64,000 bases of DNA from JAOUGY01 sp050329955 (GTDB taxonomy: Bacteria; Actinomycetota; Acidimicrobiia; Spongiisociales; ZC4RG35): NCBI GenBank assembly GCA_050329955.1, contig JBHJOH010000077.1, positions 24,979 to 88,978 on the forward strand. The letters run 5' to 3'. Below are positions 17,722 to 29,453 of this stretch, one piece after another. The position numbers were made by a program, and so were the translations under genes. How positions within the stretch are numbered: the first letter of the stretch is position 1; every line of letters begins with the position of its first letter. The notes under the pieces were generated by a model. That model was not told the DNA's origin. It did no database searches and saw only the letters and a list, made by a program, of their open reading frames with translations.

Positions 17722-18381
17722 ATGAGTAGAGGACCATCCATCGTCATCGTCGACGACGCACCGCTGTTCCAGGCGGGGCTGAGCGCGGCGTTCAAGGAAG
17801 AGGGCTTCGAGATCGCCGGCCAGGCGGAGCGTGCCCTCGACGCAGTGACCATCGCCCGCGATGCCGCTCCCGATCTCGTGCTGCTCGATGTGCTGATGCC
17901 TGGCATCTCCGGACTCGATGTGGTGGCCAAGATCATCGAATCTTCACCGCGTACCCGGGTCGTGCTCCTCACGTCGTCGGAGTCCGAGGAGGACCTGCTC
18001 AAGGCCATCAAGGCCGGCGCCCGCGGCTACATCGTCAAAACCACGCCGCTGGCGGAGCTGGTGGCCGCCGTCCGCGAAGTCCTCCATGGCGGCGCAGTCG
18101 TATCGCCGGCGATGGGCGGCAAGCTCTTCGACACGGTGGCCCACCTCTTGCGTCACCGTGAGCTCAACGCAACCCGGCGTCCGACGCTCACCGGTCGGGA
18201 GGTCGAGGTGCTGCAGGCGATCGCTGACGGGATGACCTCCCGTGAGATCGGGGACCGGCTCTACATCTCCGAGAACACCGTCAAGAACCACGTCCGCAAC
18301 ATCCTCGACAAGCTCGGTCTCCGATCCCGCAACGAGGCCGTCATGTACGCCCTGCGGGAGGGAATGATCCGCGCTTCCTGA
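17722..18381 (+). CDS. NarL/LuxR-type response regulator
   Basis: The 219-residue protein has a receiver domain (residues 1-125: VIVDDAPLF, phosphoacceptor Asp near 56 in LLDVLMPG, and the conserved LLTSS and K-T region VKTTPLAE) and a C-terminal LuxR-type helix-turn-helix (LTGREVEVLQAIADGMTSRE, then ISENTVKNHVRNILDKL, residues about 155-215). It should bind DNA as a dimer when phosphorylated. No histidine kinase is next to it, so it is an orphan; its partner kinase or small-molecule input is unknown. It lies 22 bp after hpf and 43 bp before secA, so control of stress or growth genes is conceivable but unproven. Confidence 0.92.
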   Translation: MSRGPSIVIVDDAPLFQAGLSAAFKEEGFEIAGQAERALDAVTIARDAAPDLVLLDVLMPGISGLDVVAKIIESSPRTRVVLLTSSESEEDLLKAIKAGARGYIVKTTPLAELVAAVREVLHGGAVVSPAMGGKLFDTVAHLLRHRELNATRRPTLTGREVEVLQAIADGMTSREIGDRLYISENTVKNHVRNILDKLGLRSRNEAVMYALREGMIRAS

Positions 18382-18424
18382 CTGCGATCCGCAAACCCGG
18401 CGGATCAGTAGCATTCACCCTCGT

Positions 18425-21031
<2,607 letters not shown>

Positions 21032-21073
21032 CCTCCCGACCGGCCTCTAGACTCGCCTACCCCCTCTCAACGG

Positions 21074-22199
21074 ATGCCCATGCCAGACATCACAGACCCC
21101 CGCGCAGCGCTCTCCGAACTTCGGGCCAGGCTCGACGACGCCCGGAGGTTCCTTTGACGTCGAAGCCAAGGAAGCGGAACTTGAAGAGCTGAGGGCCGAG
21201 GCCGGCTCTCCCGAGCTGTGGAACGATCCCGATCGGGCCAAGTCGGTCACCCAGCGCCTCAACCGCTCCGAGGGCATCTTCGAGCTGCTGTCGTCGCTCG
21301 ACACCGGGCTCGAGGACTCCGAGGTCCTCATCGACTTCGGCGACGAGGATTCCAGGGCCGAGGCGATCGACACCCTCTCTCGCGTCACCGGAGAGCTCGA
21401 CCGCCTGGAGCTCGAGTCGCTGTTCTTCGGTGAGTATGACGACCGCGATGCCATCCTCACCGTGTACGCCGGCGCCGGGGGAGTCGACGCCCAGGATTGG
21501 GCCGAGATGATGGTCCGTATGTACGAGCGGTATCTGAAGGGGAAAGGCTTCTCCGTCACCATCGACGACTGGACCGACGGCGACGAGGCCGGCATCAAGT
21601 CGGCCACCCTGACTGTCAGCGGGGATCGGGCCTACGGGACACTCGAATCCGAGCGGGGAGTGCATCGTCTGGTTCGCATCAGCCCGTTCGACTCCAACGC
21701 CCGCCGCCAGACGTCCTTCGCCGGGGTCGACCTCGTGCCCGAGGTGGGCGACGAGGTCGACGTCGAGATCAAGGACGACGATCTTCGGATCGACACCTTC
21801 CGCTCCCAGGGCGCCGGCGGTCAGCACGTCAACACCACCGATTCGGCGGTACGCATCACCCACCTACCCACCGGGTTGGTGGCTTCCTGTCAGAACGAGC
21901 GCAGCCAGCTGCAGAACCGGGCCAAGGCGATGGCCCACCTGAAGGCGAAGCTCGCCGAACTGGCCCGTCAGGAACGAGAAGCCCATCTCCAGGAGATCAG
22001 GGGTGAGCAGAACGAGGCCGGGTGGGGACGCCAGATCCGCTCCTACGTGTTGCAGCCCTATCAGATGGTCAAGGACCTCAGAACCAACCAGGAGAGCGGC
22101 AACATCTCGGCGATCCTCGACGGAGAGCTCGACGAGTTCGTCGAGGCCTACCTGCGGTGGCGCCGGGCCCGGCACGAGGTCGTGATCGCCGAGCAATGA
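21074..22199 (+). CDS. prfB: Peptide chain release factor 2, programmed +1 frameshift (join 21074..21154, 21156..22199)
   Basis: The first frame runs from the ATG at 21074 (an in-frame ATG at 21080 is an alternative) and reaches CTT TGA C at 21152-21158. After a +1 slip on CTT the second frame continues DVEAKEAELEELRAEAG and runs without break to 22199, giving about 374 residues. The conserved SPF anticodon-reading motif (RISPFDSNARRQTSFAG) and the GGQ motif (QGAGGQHVNTTDSAVRI) identify RF2, which reads UGA and UAA. Neither frame alone encodes the whole protein. The arrangement gives RF2 autoregulation: low RF2 lets ribosomes pause and slip. It follows secA directly. Confidence 0.95.
21144..21158 (+). 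promoter_or_regulatory. prfB recoding site: Shine-Dalgarno-like GGAGG plus CTT-TGA-C slippery stop
   Basis: The stretch holds GGAGG followed three bases later by CTTTGAC. In E. coli the same elements (an internal Shine-Dalgarno, CUU in the P site and a UGA stop followed by C) drive a +1 slip in RF2 mRNA. Here the GGAGG sits at a short distance of the kind needed. The sequence after the stop in the +1 frame encodes the conserved RF2 domain 1 helix. Confidence 0.9.
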
Positions 22200-22347
22200 C
22201 CGGGATTACCGGGGGGCACTGGTAGCCTCCGGTCAACCACTCATCTTTTGCGTCCGCCGCGCGGGCGCTCGACGAGCTGCTTCAGGCTCAGGCGCGAGCC
22301 GGATCCTGCTCCGAGCCGGATCCGGTCGGCAGCCAATTGAGGTAATC

Positions 22348-23214
22348 GTGATTCGACTCCACAACGTGACCAAGGTCTACGAGGGGGGCACCGTCGCCGC
22401 TCGGGACGTGAGCCTCGACATCCAGAAGGGCGAGTTCGTCTTCCTGGTGGGAGCCTCGGGTTCGGGCAAGTCCACCCTCATCCGCCTGATGCTCCGCCAG
22501 GAGCCCATCACCCGTGGCCAGATCTGGGTGGCGGGCAAGGACATCACCACCCTCCCGAACTGGAAGGTGCCGTATCTGCGCCGATCCATCGGCACGGTGT
22601 TCCAGGACTTCAAGCTGCTCCCCAACAAGACGGTCTCCGAGAACGTCGCCTTCGCTCTCGAGGTGCTGGGTCGGCCCCGTTCGGTGATCGGCCCCCAGGT
22701 CGAGCAGGTGCTCGACCTGGTTGGCCTGTCCGACAAGGGCGACCGCTATCCCCGCCAGCTGTCGGGTGGTGAGCAGCAGCGGGTCTCGGTGGCTCGCGCC
22801 TTCGTGAACCGGCCACCGATCCTGCTGGCCGATGAGCCGACCGGGAACCTCGACCCGGCCAACTCCGTGGGCATCATGAAGCTGCTCGACCGGATCAACC
22901 GCACCGGCACCACCATCGTGATGGCCACCCACGACCATGCCATCGTCGACGCCATGCAACGTCGGGTGGTCGGACTGGAGCGGGGCCTGATGATTCGTGA
23001 CCAGGCGTCCGGAAGGTATGACGCCTTCGTCGCCGGTGAAGCCGAGGCGCCACCCGCCATCGACGAATCCGCCATGGACGAGATCGTTCCCGACGCCGCC
23101 AAGCCGGAGCCGGCCCCGGAGCCCGTCGAGCCTCCCGCAGCCGCTGGAGCAGACGACGGTGACGGGGCGACGCAGACGGCAATGGATCTCGATGGCGAGG
23201 AACCGACTTCATGA
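22348..23214 (+). CDS. ftsE: Cell division ATP-binding protein FtsE
   Basis: FtsE is the ATPase of the FtsEX complex, which works at the septum and controls cell-wall hydrolases. Walker A (VGASGSGKSTLIRLML), the signature LSGGEQQRVSVARAF and Walker B (ILLADEPTGNLDP) are intact over residues 1-220. A further 65 or so residues, acidic and Pro/Ala-rich (EPAPEPVEPPAAAGADD), extend beyond the usual FtsE end; I know of no role for this tail. The GTG start follows a 148 bp spacer after prfB, which contains a 17-bp near-repeat (GAGCCGGATCC twice) but no other gene. The stop overlaps ftsX. Confidence 0.95.
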   Translation: MIRLHNVTKVYEGGTVAARDVSLDIQKGEFVFLVGASGSGKSTLIRLMLRQEPITRGQIWVAGKDITTLPNWKVPYLRRSIGTVFQDFKLLPNKTVSENVAFALEVLGRPRSVIGPQVEQVLDLVGLSDKGDRYPRQLSGGEQQRVSVARAFVNRPPILLADEPTGNLDPANSVGIMKLLDRINRTGTTIVMATHDHAIVDAMQRRVVGLERGLMIRDQASGRYDAFVAGEAEAPPAIDESAMDEIVPDAAKPEPAPEPVEPPAAAGADDGDGATQTAMDLDGEEPTS

Positions 23215-24131
23215 CGCGGTTCGCCGTCCTCATCCGTGAGGCCCTCATCAACCTGCGCCGCAATGCGCTGGTGGTCACCGGTGCTGTGCTCGCCGTGTTC
23301 ATCTCGCTCTCGCTGGCGTTCGGCGCGCTCGTCCTCAACGAGTTGCTCCGTATCAACACGCTCGCCTGGCAGGAGGGCACCCATGTCATTGCCTTCCTCA
23401 AGGATGTCGACGAGGGTGGTCTGAGCCCTGAACTGCAGTCCCAGATGGTCGGCCAGGTCGAGTCCTGGACCGAGGTCAAACCCCCGGTGCGTTACGTCGA
23501 CAAACTGGCGGCGTTCGAGGAGTTCAAGGTGCTCTTCGCCGACCGCCCCGAGCTGTACGAGTCGATCGATCAGACGGTGCTCCCGGCCTCGATTCGCATC
23601 GAGCTCAATGACATCAATGAATACCGGGCTGTGACCGCCCGACTTCAGGTCGACCCTGCGGTCAAGGAAGTCAACTCGCTCGGGCCGCAGATCGAGCGGC
23701 TCGCCACCCTGTCGCGGGTGCTCAACTTCCTCGGTCTCGGGTTGGCTCTGGTGCTGGGGTCATCTGCGGTGATCCTGATCGCCAACACCATCCGGATGGC
23801 GATCTACGCCCGTCGCGACGAGGTCAGCATCATGAAGCTGGTGGGTGCGTCCAACTGGTACATCCGGATCCCCTTCGTGTTGGAGGGTCTCATCGAGGGC
23901 CTGTTGGGGGCGATTCTGGCGGTGCTCACCGTGTGGATCGCCGCCCAGAACCTGAGTGGCGCCACCGAGTCCATCCAGCTGATCCAGTTGTCCATCTCGA
24001 ACGGGTTCTTCCTGCGCTGGGGAGTTCTGTTCGTACTGTTCGGGGCGGCCGCCGGGGTGATCGGTTCCCTTCTCGGGTTGAGCCGGTACCTTCGTGAGGC
24101 CGACGGAGGAGCCGAGCCAGGAGCTGCGTGA
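23211..24131 (+). CDS. ftsX: Cell division protein FtsX, membrane subunit
   Basis: The 306-residue protein has an N-terminal TM helix (NALVVTGAVLAVFISLSLAF), a large extracytoplasmic domain (about residues 50-165) that normally binds a hydrolase or its activator, and three C-terminal TM helices, the last three around residues 175-295. The YARRDEVSIMKLVGASNWYI stretch is the family's coupling region to the ATPase. It overlaps ftsE by 4 bp and the M23 gene by 1-4 bp. This ftsE-ftsX-M23 order strongly implies that the next gene product is the hydrolase that FtsEX controls. Confidence 0.94.
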   Translation: MTRFAVLIREALINLRRNALVVTGAVLAVFISLSLAFGALVLNELLRINTLAWQEGTHVIAFLKDVDEGGLSPELQSQMVGQVESWTEVKPPVRYVDKLAAFEEFKVLFADRPELYESIDQTVLPASIRIELNDINEYRAVTARLQVDPAVKEVNSLGPQIERLATLSRVLNFLGLGLALVLGSSAVILIANTIRMAIYARRDEVSIMKLVGASNWYIRIPFVLEGLIEGLLGAILAVLTVWIAAQNLSGATESIQLIQLSISNGFFLRWGVLFVLFGAAAGVIGSLLGLSRYLREADGGAEPGAA

Positions 24132-25333
24132 TGAGGCGTCCTGTCCTGACCGTCGTCCTCACCCTGCTGCTGGTGGCAGGCTCGTTCGGGACGGCCATCG
24201 CCGCCGACCCCCAGTCCGAGCTCGAGAAGATCCAGGCCGAGATAGCCGCCCTCAACGATCAGATCGAAGCCGCCGAGGCCCAGCAGAGTTCCGCCGCTCA
24301 GGAGTTGGCGGCCGCTCAGGCCCAGGTCGAGGAGGTGCTGGGCGAGCTGGCGGAGGCCCAGGTCGCAGTCGACACGGTGCAGGCGTCGATCGCCGCCGAG
24401 GAGGCCAACCTGGCCGACCTCCAGGCACAACTCGAACAGCTCGAGCGCGACCTGGCCGAGACCAAAGCCGAGATCGCAACCACCCAACAGGACCTCGAGG
24501 TCCAGGTGGTCCAGATGTACATGAACGCCTCGTCATCGGTGGGGGCATCGATGCTCACCTTCGAATCGGCCGCCGATATCGCAGTCGGGCTCACCTACTC
24601 GTCCGATCTGGCGTCCAACAGCGAGGATCTGATCGACGGCTTCGTGGCACTGCGCGAAGAGGAGGAGCGCCAGCAGAGTGACGTCGATGGTCGCCGCGTG
24701 CAGGTCGAGGATTCCCTGGCGGCGCTCGACGAGGAGCGCAAGGTGCTCGAGGCGGACCTGGAGAAGGTTCGGGAGCTCCAGGCGGCCGCCGAAGAGGACC
24801 TGGTGGCCGCCCAGAACATCCTCAACCGGATCAACTCCGACATCAGGGCCGCAGAGCAGCACAAGGATGGTCTCGAGGCCGAGTCGGCCCGGATCGAAGA
24901 CGAGATAAAGCGGCTGCAGAGCAGCGGCGACGGCACCAATCCCGGTGGCGGTGCGTTGGGCTGGCCGGTGAACGGTCCGGTCACCTCTGCATTCGGTTAC
25001 CGCACCCATCCCATCTTCGGCACCCGCAGATTCCACGCCGGTATCGACATCGGCGTCGGCCACGGCACACCGATCGTCGCCTCCGAGGGCGGTGTGGTGA
25101 TCCTTTCGGGTCCCTACGGGGGGTACGGCAACACCGTCGTCATCGATCACGGTGGTGGTCTCTCCACCCTCTACGCCCATCAGAGCTCGATCACAGCCGG
25201 CAACGGAGCCCGCGTTTCCAAGGGCGAGGTGATTGGATACGTGGGGTGCACCGGATTCTGCACCGGCGCCCACCTCCACTTCGAAACCCGGGTGAACGGT
25301 TCACCCTCCGACCCGATGGGGTATCTCGGATGA
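24131..25333 (+). CDS. Secreted M23 (LytM) peptidoglycan hydrolase with coiled coil, EnvC-like
   Basis: A signal peptide (VLTVVLTLLLVAGSFGTAIAA) precedes a long coiled coil (about residues 25-230, heptads of Glu, Ala, Gln and Leu) and a C-terminal LytM domain (about 285-400). The domain keeps the metal ligands HAGIDIG (HxxxD) and HLHFE (HxH), so unlike E. coli EnvC, which is a catalytically dead activator, this protein could cut peptide bridges itself. A Cys pair lies at GCTGFC. The coiled coil is the expected contact with FtsX. The gene overlaps ftsX; an in-frame GTG three bases upstream is an alternative start. In mycobacteria FtsX activates a different family (NlpC/P60), so this is a notable variation. 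Confidence 0.88.
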   Translation: MRRPVLTVVLTLLLVAGSFGTAIAADPQSELEKIQAEIAALNDQIEAAEAQQSSAAQELAAAQAQVEEVLGELAEAQVAVDTVQASIAAEEANLADLQAQLEQLERDLAETKAEIATTQQDLEVQVVQMYMNASSSVGASMLTFESAADIAVGLTYSSDLASNSEDLIDGFVALREEEERQQSDVDGRRVQVEDSLAALDEERKVLEADLEKVRELQAAAEEDLVAAQNILNRINSDIRAAEQHKDGLEAESARIEDEIKRLQSSGDGTNPGGGALGWPVNGPVTSAFGYRTHPIFGTRRFHAGIDIGVGHGTPIVASEGGVVILSGPYGGYGNTVVIDHGGGLSTLYAHQSSITAGNGARVSKGEVIGYVGCTGFCTGAHLHFETRVNGSPSDPMGYLG

Positions 25334-25782
25334 TGAAAATCGTCACCACCAATCGCCGCGCCACCCACGACTACGAGATCCTGGAACGCTTCGAGGCCGG
25401 AATGGTCCTCGACGGCTCCGAGGTGAAGTCGCTGCGCGAGGGCAAAGCCAACCTGAAGGATTCGTTCGCCTGGGTGAAGCGTGGCGAGGTGTTCCTGGTG
25501 GGCGCCTACATCGCCCCCTACACCTTCGCCCGCGACGGCGGCCACCTCCCCGAACGAGAGCGCAAACTGCTACTCCACCGCCACGAGATCGACCACATCG
25601 CCTCGAAGCTGGCCGAGAAGGGCCTGACCCTCGTCCCCATGAAGCTCTACTTCAAGGACGGTACCGTCAAAGCCGAGCTCGGTCTCGGCCGCGGCAAGAA
25701 CACCGTCGACAAGCGCCAATCGCTGAAAGAACGCGAGAGCAAACGCGAGATGCAGCGAGCCCTCCGCCGCGCCTCGCGCTGA
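25330..25782 (+). CDS. smpB: SsrA-binding protein SmpB
   Basis: SmpB binds tmRNA and brings it to stalled ribosomes for trans-translation. The 150-residue protein has the oligonucleotide-binding barrel (NRRATHDYEILERFEAGMV, LDGSEVKSLREGKANL) and a basic C-terminal tail (KRQSLKERESKREMQRALRR) that acts in place of mRNA in the decoding centre. The ATG overlaps the M23 stop codon (ATGA). tmRNA itself (ssrA) lies about 1 kb downstream, past an unrelated gene on the other strand. The ftsE-ftsX-smpB order is also seen in mycobacteria (Rv3102c-Rv3100c). Confidence 0.97.
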   Translation: MMKIVTTNRRATHDYEILERFEAGMVLDGSEVKSLREGKANLKDSFAWVKRGEVFLVGAYIAPYTFARDGGHLPERERKLLLHRHEIDHIASKLAEKGLTLVPMKLYFKDGTVKAELGLGRGKNTVDKRQSLKERESKREMQRALRRASR

Positions 25783-25843
25783 GGTCGGAAACCCAGGGTT
25801 GTAGACCACACCAGGTGTAGTTGTCAGCCCACAGAATGCGAGA

Positions 25844-25876
25844 GAGGCCGGACCCGTGGGTCCGGCCTCTTCGTTT
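25844..25876 (+). terminator. Rho-independent type terminator after smpB
   Basis: A 12-bp perfect inverted repeat (GAGGCCGGACCC with its complement, 25844-25855 and 25858-25869) with a minimal loop is followed by TTCGTTT. It lies 61 bp after smpB and 52 bp before the end of a gene on the other strand, so it could serve both directions. Confidence 0.85.
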
Positions 25877-25927
25877 ACCCACCCCGGGCGTCCGGTCCCG
25901 GTGAGCGGAGGGTGATCTGTGTCGGGT

Positions 25928-26689
<762 letters not shown>

Positions 26690-26794
26690 GGTGTCTCCTT
26701 CCCCCGTGTGTCGAAGACATAGTCCTCGGGGGGCGGCGGGCGTTACTCCCTCGCATGTGTCCGGGCAGCAGGTACCATGGTCAACGGCACACCT

Positions 26795-27150
26795 GGGGGT
26801 GTACTGGTTTCGACGTTGAGTGTTGAAGCGACGGAAGCGAGCCGAGGTACTCCGGAGTCCTCGTTAAAAGCCGGAACAAACCATAAGTGCTGAAGACAAC
26901 TTCGCACTGGCTGCCTGATTAAAACCCAGTAGTAGCCCGTCCGCCCGGGGGGTACCTGCCTCGCCGGATCCGGGCGCCGCAATGCAGGATGCTCTCGTAG
27001 GAATCGGGACTACGGGCTAAGACAATCCCGAGGTAGGTTCGAGGAGGAGTTGCCTTCAGCGCCCTCGGACCGAAAGCTCGCTGATGGCTGCGCTCGGAGA
27101 TGCCGGCGTGGATGGCTCGACGGACCGGGGTTCGATTCCCCGCACCTCCA
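26795..27150 (+). ncRNA. ssrA: tmRNA (SsrA)
   Basis: The 5' end GGGGGTG pairs with CACCTCC at the 3' end, forming the tRNA-like acceptor stem, and a T-arm GGTTCGATTCC sits close to the 3' end. CCA is not encoded (the bases are CAA). The tag reading frame is AGT GCT GAA GAC AAC TTC GCA CTG GCT GCC TGA (26886-26918), giving SAEDNFALAA, or AEDNFALAA if translation resumes at GCT. The ALAA end is the usual ClpXP degradation signal. The pseudoknot regions follow. Positions of the ends are from pairing and could shift by one or two bases. Confidence 0.95.
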
Positions 27151-27155
27151 CAACG

Positions 27156-27174
27156 GGGTGTTTACAAAACACCC
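27156..27174 (+). terminator. Stem-loop immediately after tmRNA
   Basis: GGGTGTTT and AAACACCC form an 8-bp stem with a three-base loop starting 6 bp after the tmRNA 3' end. There is no T-run after it, so it may be a processing signal or weak terminator. Confidence 0.5.
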
Positions 27175-27242
27175 ATGAAACGATGACAAGAGTCCGAGAT
27201 GCCGGCCCCTTCAAGGGCGGGAGGTCTCGGTAGGACAGCGAG

Positions 27243-27272
27243 AAGGCCCTCCGGAGCGTTCCGGAGGGCCTT
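27243..27272 (+). terminator. Strong hairpin terminator-like element downstream of ssrA
   Basis: A 13-bp perfect stem (AAGGCCCTCCGGA and its complement) with a GCGT loop spans 27243-27272. It probably ends transcription from ssrA and, in the other direction, that of the hypothetical gene ending at 27331. The intervening 27175-27242 has no recognisable feature. Confidence 0.7.
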
Positions 27273-27330
27273 CGTCGTGAGAGAGTGGTCTGTGTGGTGC
27301 GGTCTCGCCACCAGGCTGTTCCCTCGGCGT

Positions 27331-27741
27331 TCAGCCCCATGCTGCCTGGCCGCTGATCGCCTTCATCACCTGGGGCGGTCTGGAGATGTTGATCTTGCCG
27401 ATCGGATGGGCATCCTCGGTGAGCATGTTCCCACTCGCCGCCTTGTCACTGGCGTTCCTCGTCGTCGTCGATACGTCCTCGACAGGCCCTGCTCCGGCTT
27501 TGCCCGGAGCGTTGTTCTCGGTGGGGATGGTGGTTGTGATGGCGGTCCCGGGTGTTCGAGCGGTGTTGTCCCTCGTGCCGGGTTCTGTGTCGATCCCAGG
27601 AGTAGTAGTCGCACGCTCTCGGCTGACCGGTGCCGGGCTCTCCTCGGGGGACCGTGTCCACATCCGCTCCAGACTCCGCTCGGGTGACGCGGGCTGAGGA
27701 GGCTTCCACCACGGCCCGGAGATGACGCCTTTCCGCAACAT
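27331..27741 (-). CDS. Hypothetical Thr/Pro-rich protein
   Basis: This 136-residue frame has high GC in third codon positions in its C-terminal half (for example NISRPPQVMKAISGQAAWG), which suggests that it is real. The middle is a low-complexity Thr/Pro/Glu region. I see no signal peptide, catalytic motif or family resemblance. The start is uncertain; the ATG at 27741 avoids running into the hipB promoter region. A shorter hydrophobic frame on the opposite strand (27386-27697) is probably its antisense shadow. It lies between tmRNA and hipBA, in what looks like an accessory patch. Confidence 0.3.
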   Translation of the reverse strand: MLRKGVISGPWWKPPQPASPERSLERMWTRSPEESPAPVSRERATTTPGIDTEPGTRDNTARTPGTAITTTIPTENNAPGKAGAGPVEDVSTTTRNASDKAASGNMLTEDAHPIGKINISRPPQVMKAISGQAAWG

Positions 27742-27797
27742 CAGATGGGTCTTCTCCGAATGTTGGTTTTTTACGACATACCGAGTACTGTGGCGAC

Positions 27798-28070
27798 ATG
27801 TCACAAAAACGCAACACCGGGCGATGGTTTCGGGTGCTTCCCACGGCCGGCCTGGGTCCCGTTCTTGCCCGGTGCCGTCATCAACGCGGGCTGACTCAGG
27901 CCGAGCTCGCTGACCGTCTCGGTGTCGATCGCACCACCATCCTGCGTACCGAAGCCTCTGACGTCGCCGCGCTGCGCCGGGTCGTGGCAGCGTTTTCGAT
28001 CTTGGGATACGAGCTCATCGCCGTTCCCAAAGGGGCCGATGTGGTGATCGCCTCACGGGGCGAGGCGTGA
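27798..28070 (+). CDS. HipB-type antitoxin, XRE-family DNA-binding protein
   Basis: The 90-residue protein carries a Cro/C1 helix-turn-helix: LGPVLARCRHQRGLTQAELA then LGVDRTTILRTEASDVAALRR, followed by a short C-terminal strand (YELIAVPKGADVV). HipB proteins dimerise on operators ahead of the operon and neutralise HipA. The start overlaps AT-rich DNA (27750-27797), more AT-rich than surrounding genes and likely the operator-promoter. CGACAT occurs twice about 21 bp apart there. The stop overlaps the downstream hipA start (GTGA), the usual coupling of a toxin-antitoxin pair. Confidence 0.85.
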   Translation: MSQKRNTGRWFRVLPTAGLGPVLARCRHQRGLTQAELADRLGVDRTTILRTEASDVAALRRVVAAFSILGYELIAVPKGADVVIASRGEA

Positions 28071-29299
28071 ACCGAGCGCTCGACATCCACCTTTCGGGTC
28101 ACCCGATCGCCCGGGTACTCGAGGACGGCGTCACGCTGACGCTCACCTATTCCGACCAGACGGTGGATCGGTTCGGCGTGGGCGGTCTGGCACTCTCGAT
28201 GGCGCTTCCGGTTGACGACCGCCCATACCGTGGCCCCGCAGTGGAGCGTTGGGTGGAGGGGACCCTCCCGGAGGGCGAAGCACGAACATTGCTCGAGGAC
28301 CGGTTCTCGGTGCGGCGCGGCGACACGATGGGCCTTGTGGGTGCAATCGGCGCCGATTGCGCCGGTGCCGTGTCGTTCCTTCCACCAGACGAGCCATTCG
28401 ACGATGGCACGACGCCGACGTTGCTGACCGACCAACAGCTCGCCGCCCTTGTGCAAGATCTTCCCACCGTGCCGCTCGGTGCCGACCTCGGAATCCCCGT
28501 TTCCCTGGCCGGCCTCCAGGCGAAGCTGCCGCTTCGTATGACAGGCGACGGATGGACGCGCCCGACGCGAACCGCCCCCTCCACCCACATCCTCAAGCCT
28601 GCCCCTGACGGACGGCTCGCCGGCTTGGTCGTGTCGGAGGCGTTCTGTCTGCGCCTGGCAGCTGCGGCCGGAGTACGCGCTGCAGAGGTCGACTTGATCG
28701 ACATCGCCGGAAGGACGACGTTGGTGGTCACCCGGTTCGATCGGGCTCCCGGGCCCGACGGCTTCCCGGTTCGGCTCCACCAGGAGGACGGCTGTCAGGC
28801 GTTGGGCGAGCCCGTCACCGGTCGGGCGAAGTATCAGGCTCAGACCGGTGCCGGACCTTCGTATGAAGGGCTGGCGCGGCTGTTGGTGACGTACTCGCGC
28901 GACGTCGATGCCGAGCTCGCCGCCCTGGCCCGGACCATGACAACCACCATCGCCATCGGCAACACCGACGCACACGCCCGGAACCACGGCTTCTTGCTCG
29001 GTGCGGGGGTCAGACTCGCTCCGCTCTACGACGCCGCCACCACAGTCAACTACGCAACCTTCCAGGGGGTCGGCCTCCACGTCGCCGGAGAGCACCGACT
29101 CGACATGGTCTCGCGTCCTCTGCTCGAGCTCGAAGCCGCATCCTGGGGTCTACCTCGGAAGACGGCCGCTGAAGTGGTCGGAAGCACGCTCGAGAGGCTT
29201 CGCGCAGCGCTCTGCGATGTTGCTGCGGAGTTCCGGGAGGAATCGCTGGAACGGGACGTCGCCGAGGTGGGCCGTCGGCTCGAACGTCTCCTGGTCTGA
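28067..29299 (+). CDS. hipA: HipA-family serine/threonine kinase toxin
   Basis: HipA of E. coli phosphorylates glutamyl-tRNA synthetase and halts growth. This 410-residue protein shows the N-terminal HipA_N domain (VGAIGADCAGAVSFLP) and the kinase core: GLQAKLPL, STHILKPAPDG, VVTRFDRAPG, HQEDGCQALG, and the catalytic IGNTDAHARNHGFL with D at about residue 301, plus LAPLYDAATT. All the key residues are present, so it should be active. It overlaps hipB by 4 bp. The system is located just after ssrA, a common insertion site for mobile DNA. Confidence 0.92.
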   Translation: MNRALDIHLSGHPIARVLEDGVTLTLTYSDQTVDRFGVGGLALSMALPVDDRPYRGPAVERWVEGTLPEGEARTLLEDRFSVRRGDTMGLVGAIGADCAGAVSFLPPDEPFDDGTTPTLLTDQQLAALVQDLPTVPLGADLGIPVSLAGLQAKLPLRMTGDGWTRPTRTAPSTHILKPAPDGRLAGLVVSEAFCLRLAAAAGVRAAEVDLIDIAGRTTLVVTRFDRAPGPDGFPVRLHQEDGCQALGEPVTGRAKYQAQTGAGPSYEGLARLLVTYSRDVDAELAALARTMTTTIAIGNTDAHARNHGFLLGAGVRLAPLYDAATTVNYATFQGVGLHVAGEHRLDMVSRPLLELEAASWGLPRKTAAEVVGSTLERLRAALCDVAAEFREESLERDVAEVGRRLERLLV

Positions 29300-29453
29300 A
29301 CGAGGGGGCCTCGCCGGGAAGGTCTGAAGGCAGCCCTCGCCACCTGAGGGGGACACCTCGTCCGGTCTCGGCATCGATGCCGACGCCACGAGCACCATGG
29401 TGGCCACGCCCATGAGTCAGTCACGGTCGGCCGTTCGGTGCCGCCGGCTGCGG

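Noticed and set aside
27150..27240. ssrA attachment-site duplication
   Set aside because: I looked for a second copy of the tmRNA 3' end downstream and found none within the window, so an island boundary cannot be drawn.
27386..27697. Plus-strand hydrophobic frame opposite the hypothetical gene at 27331-27741
   Set aside because: Third-position GC favours the minus strand, and the frame has no ribosome binding site or family resemblance; likely a shadow.
29300..29453. Short frames between hipA and chaB
   Set aside because: No start-site support, homology or coding bias was visible in the 154 bp gap.
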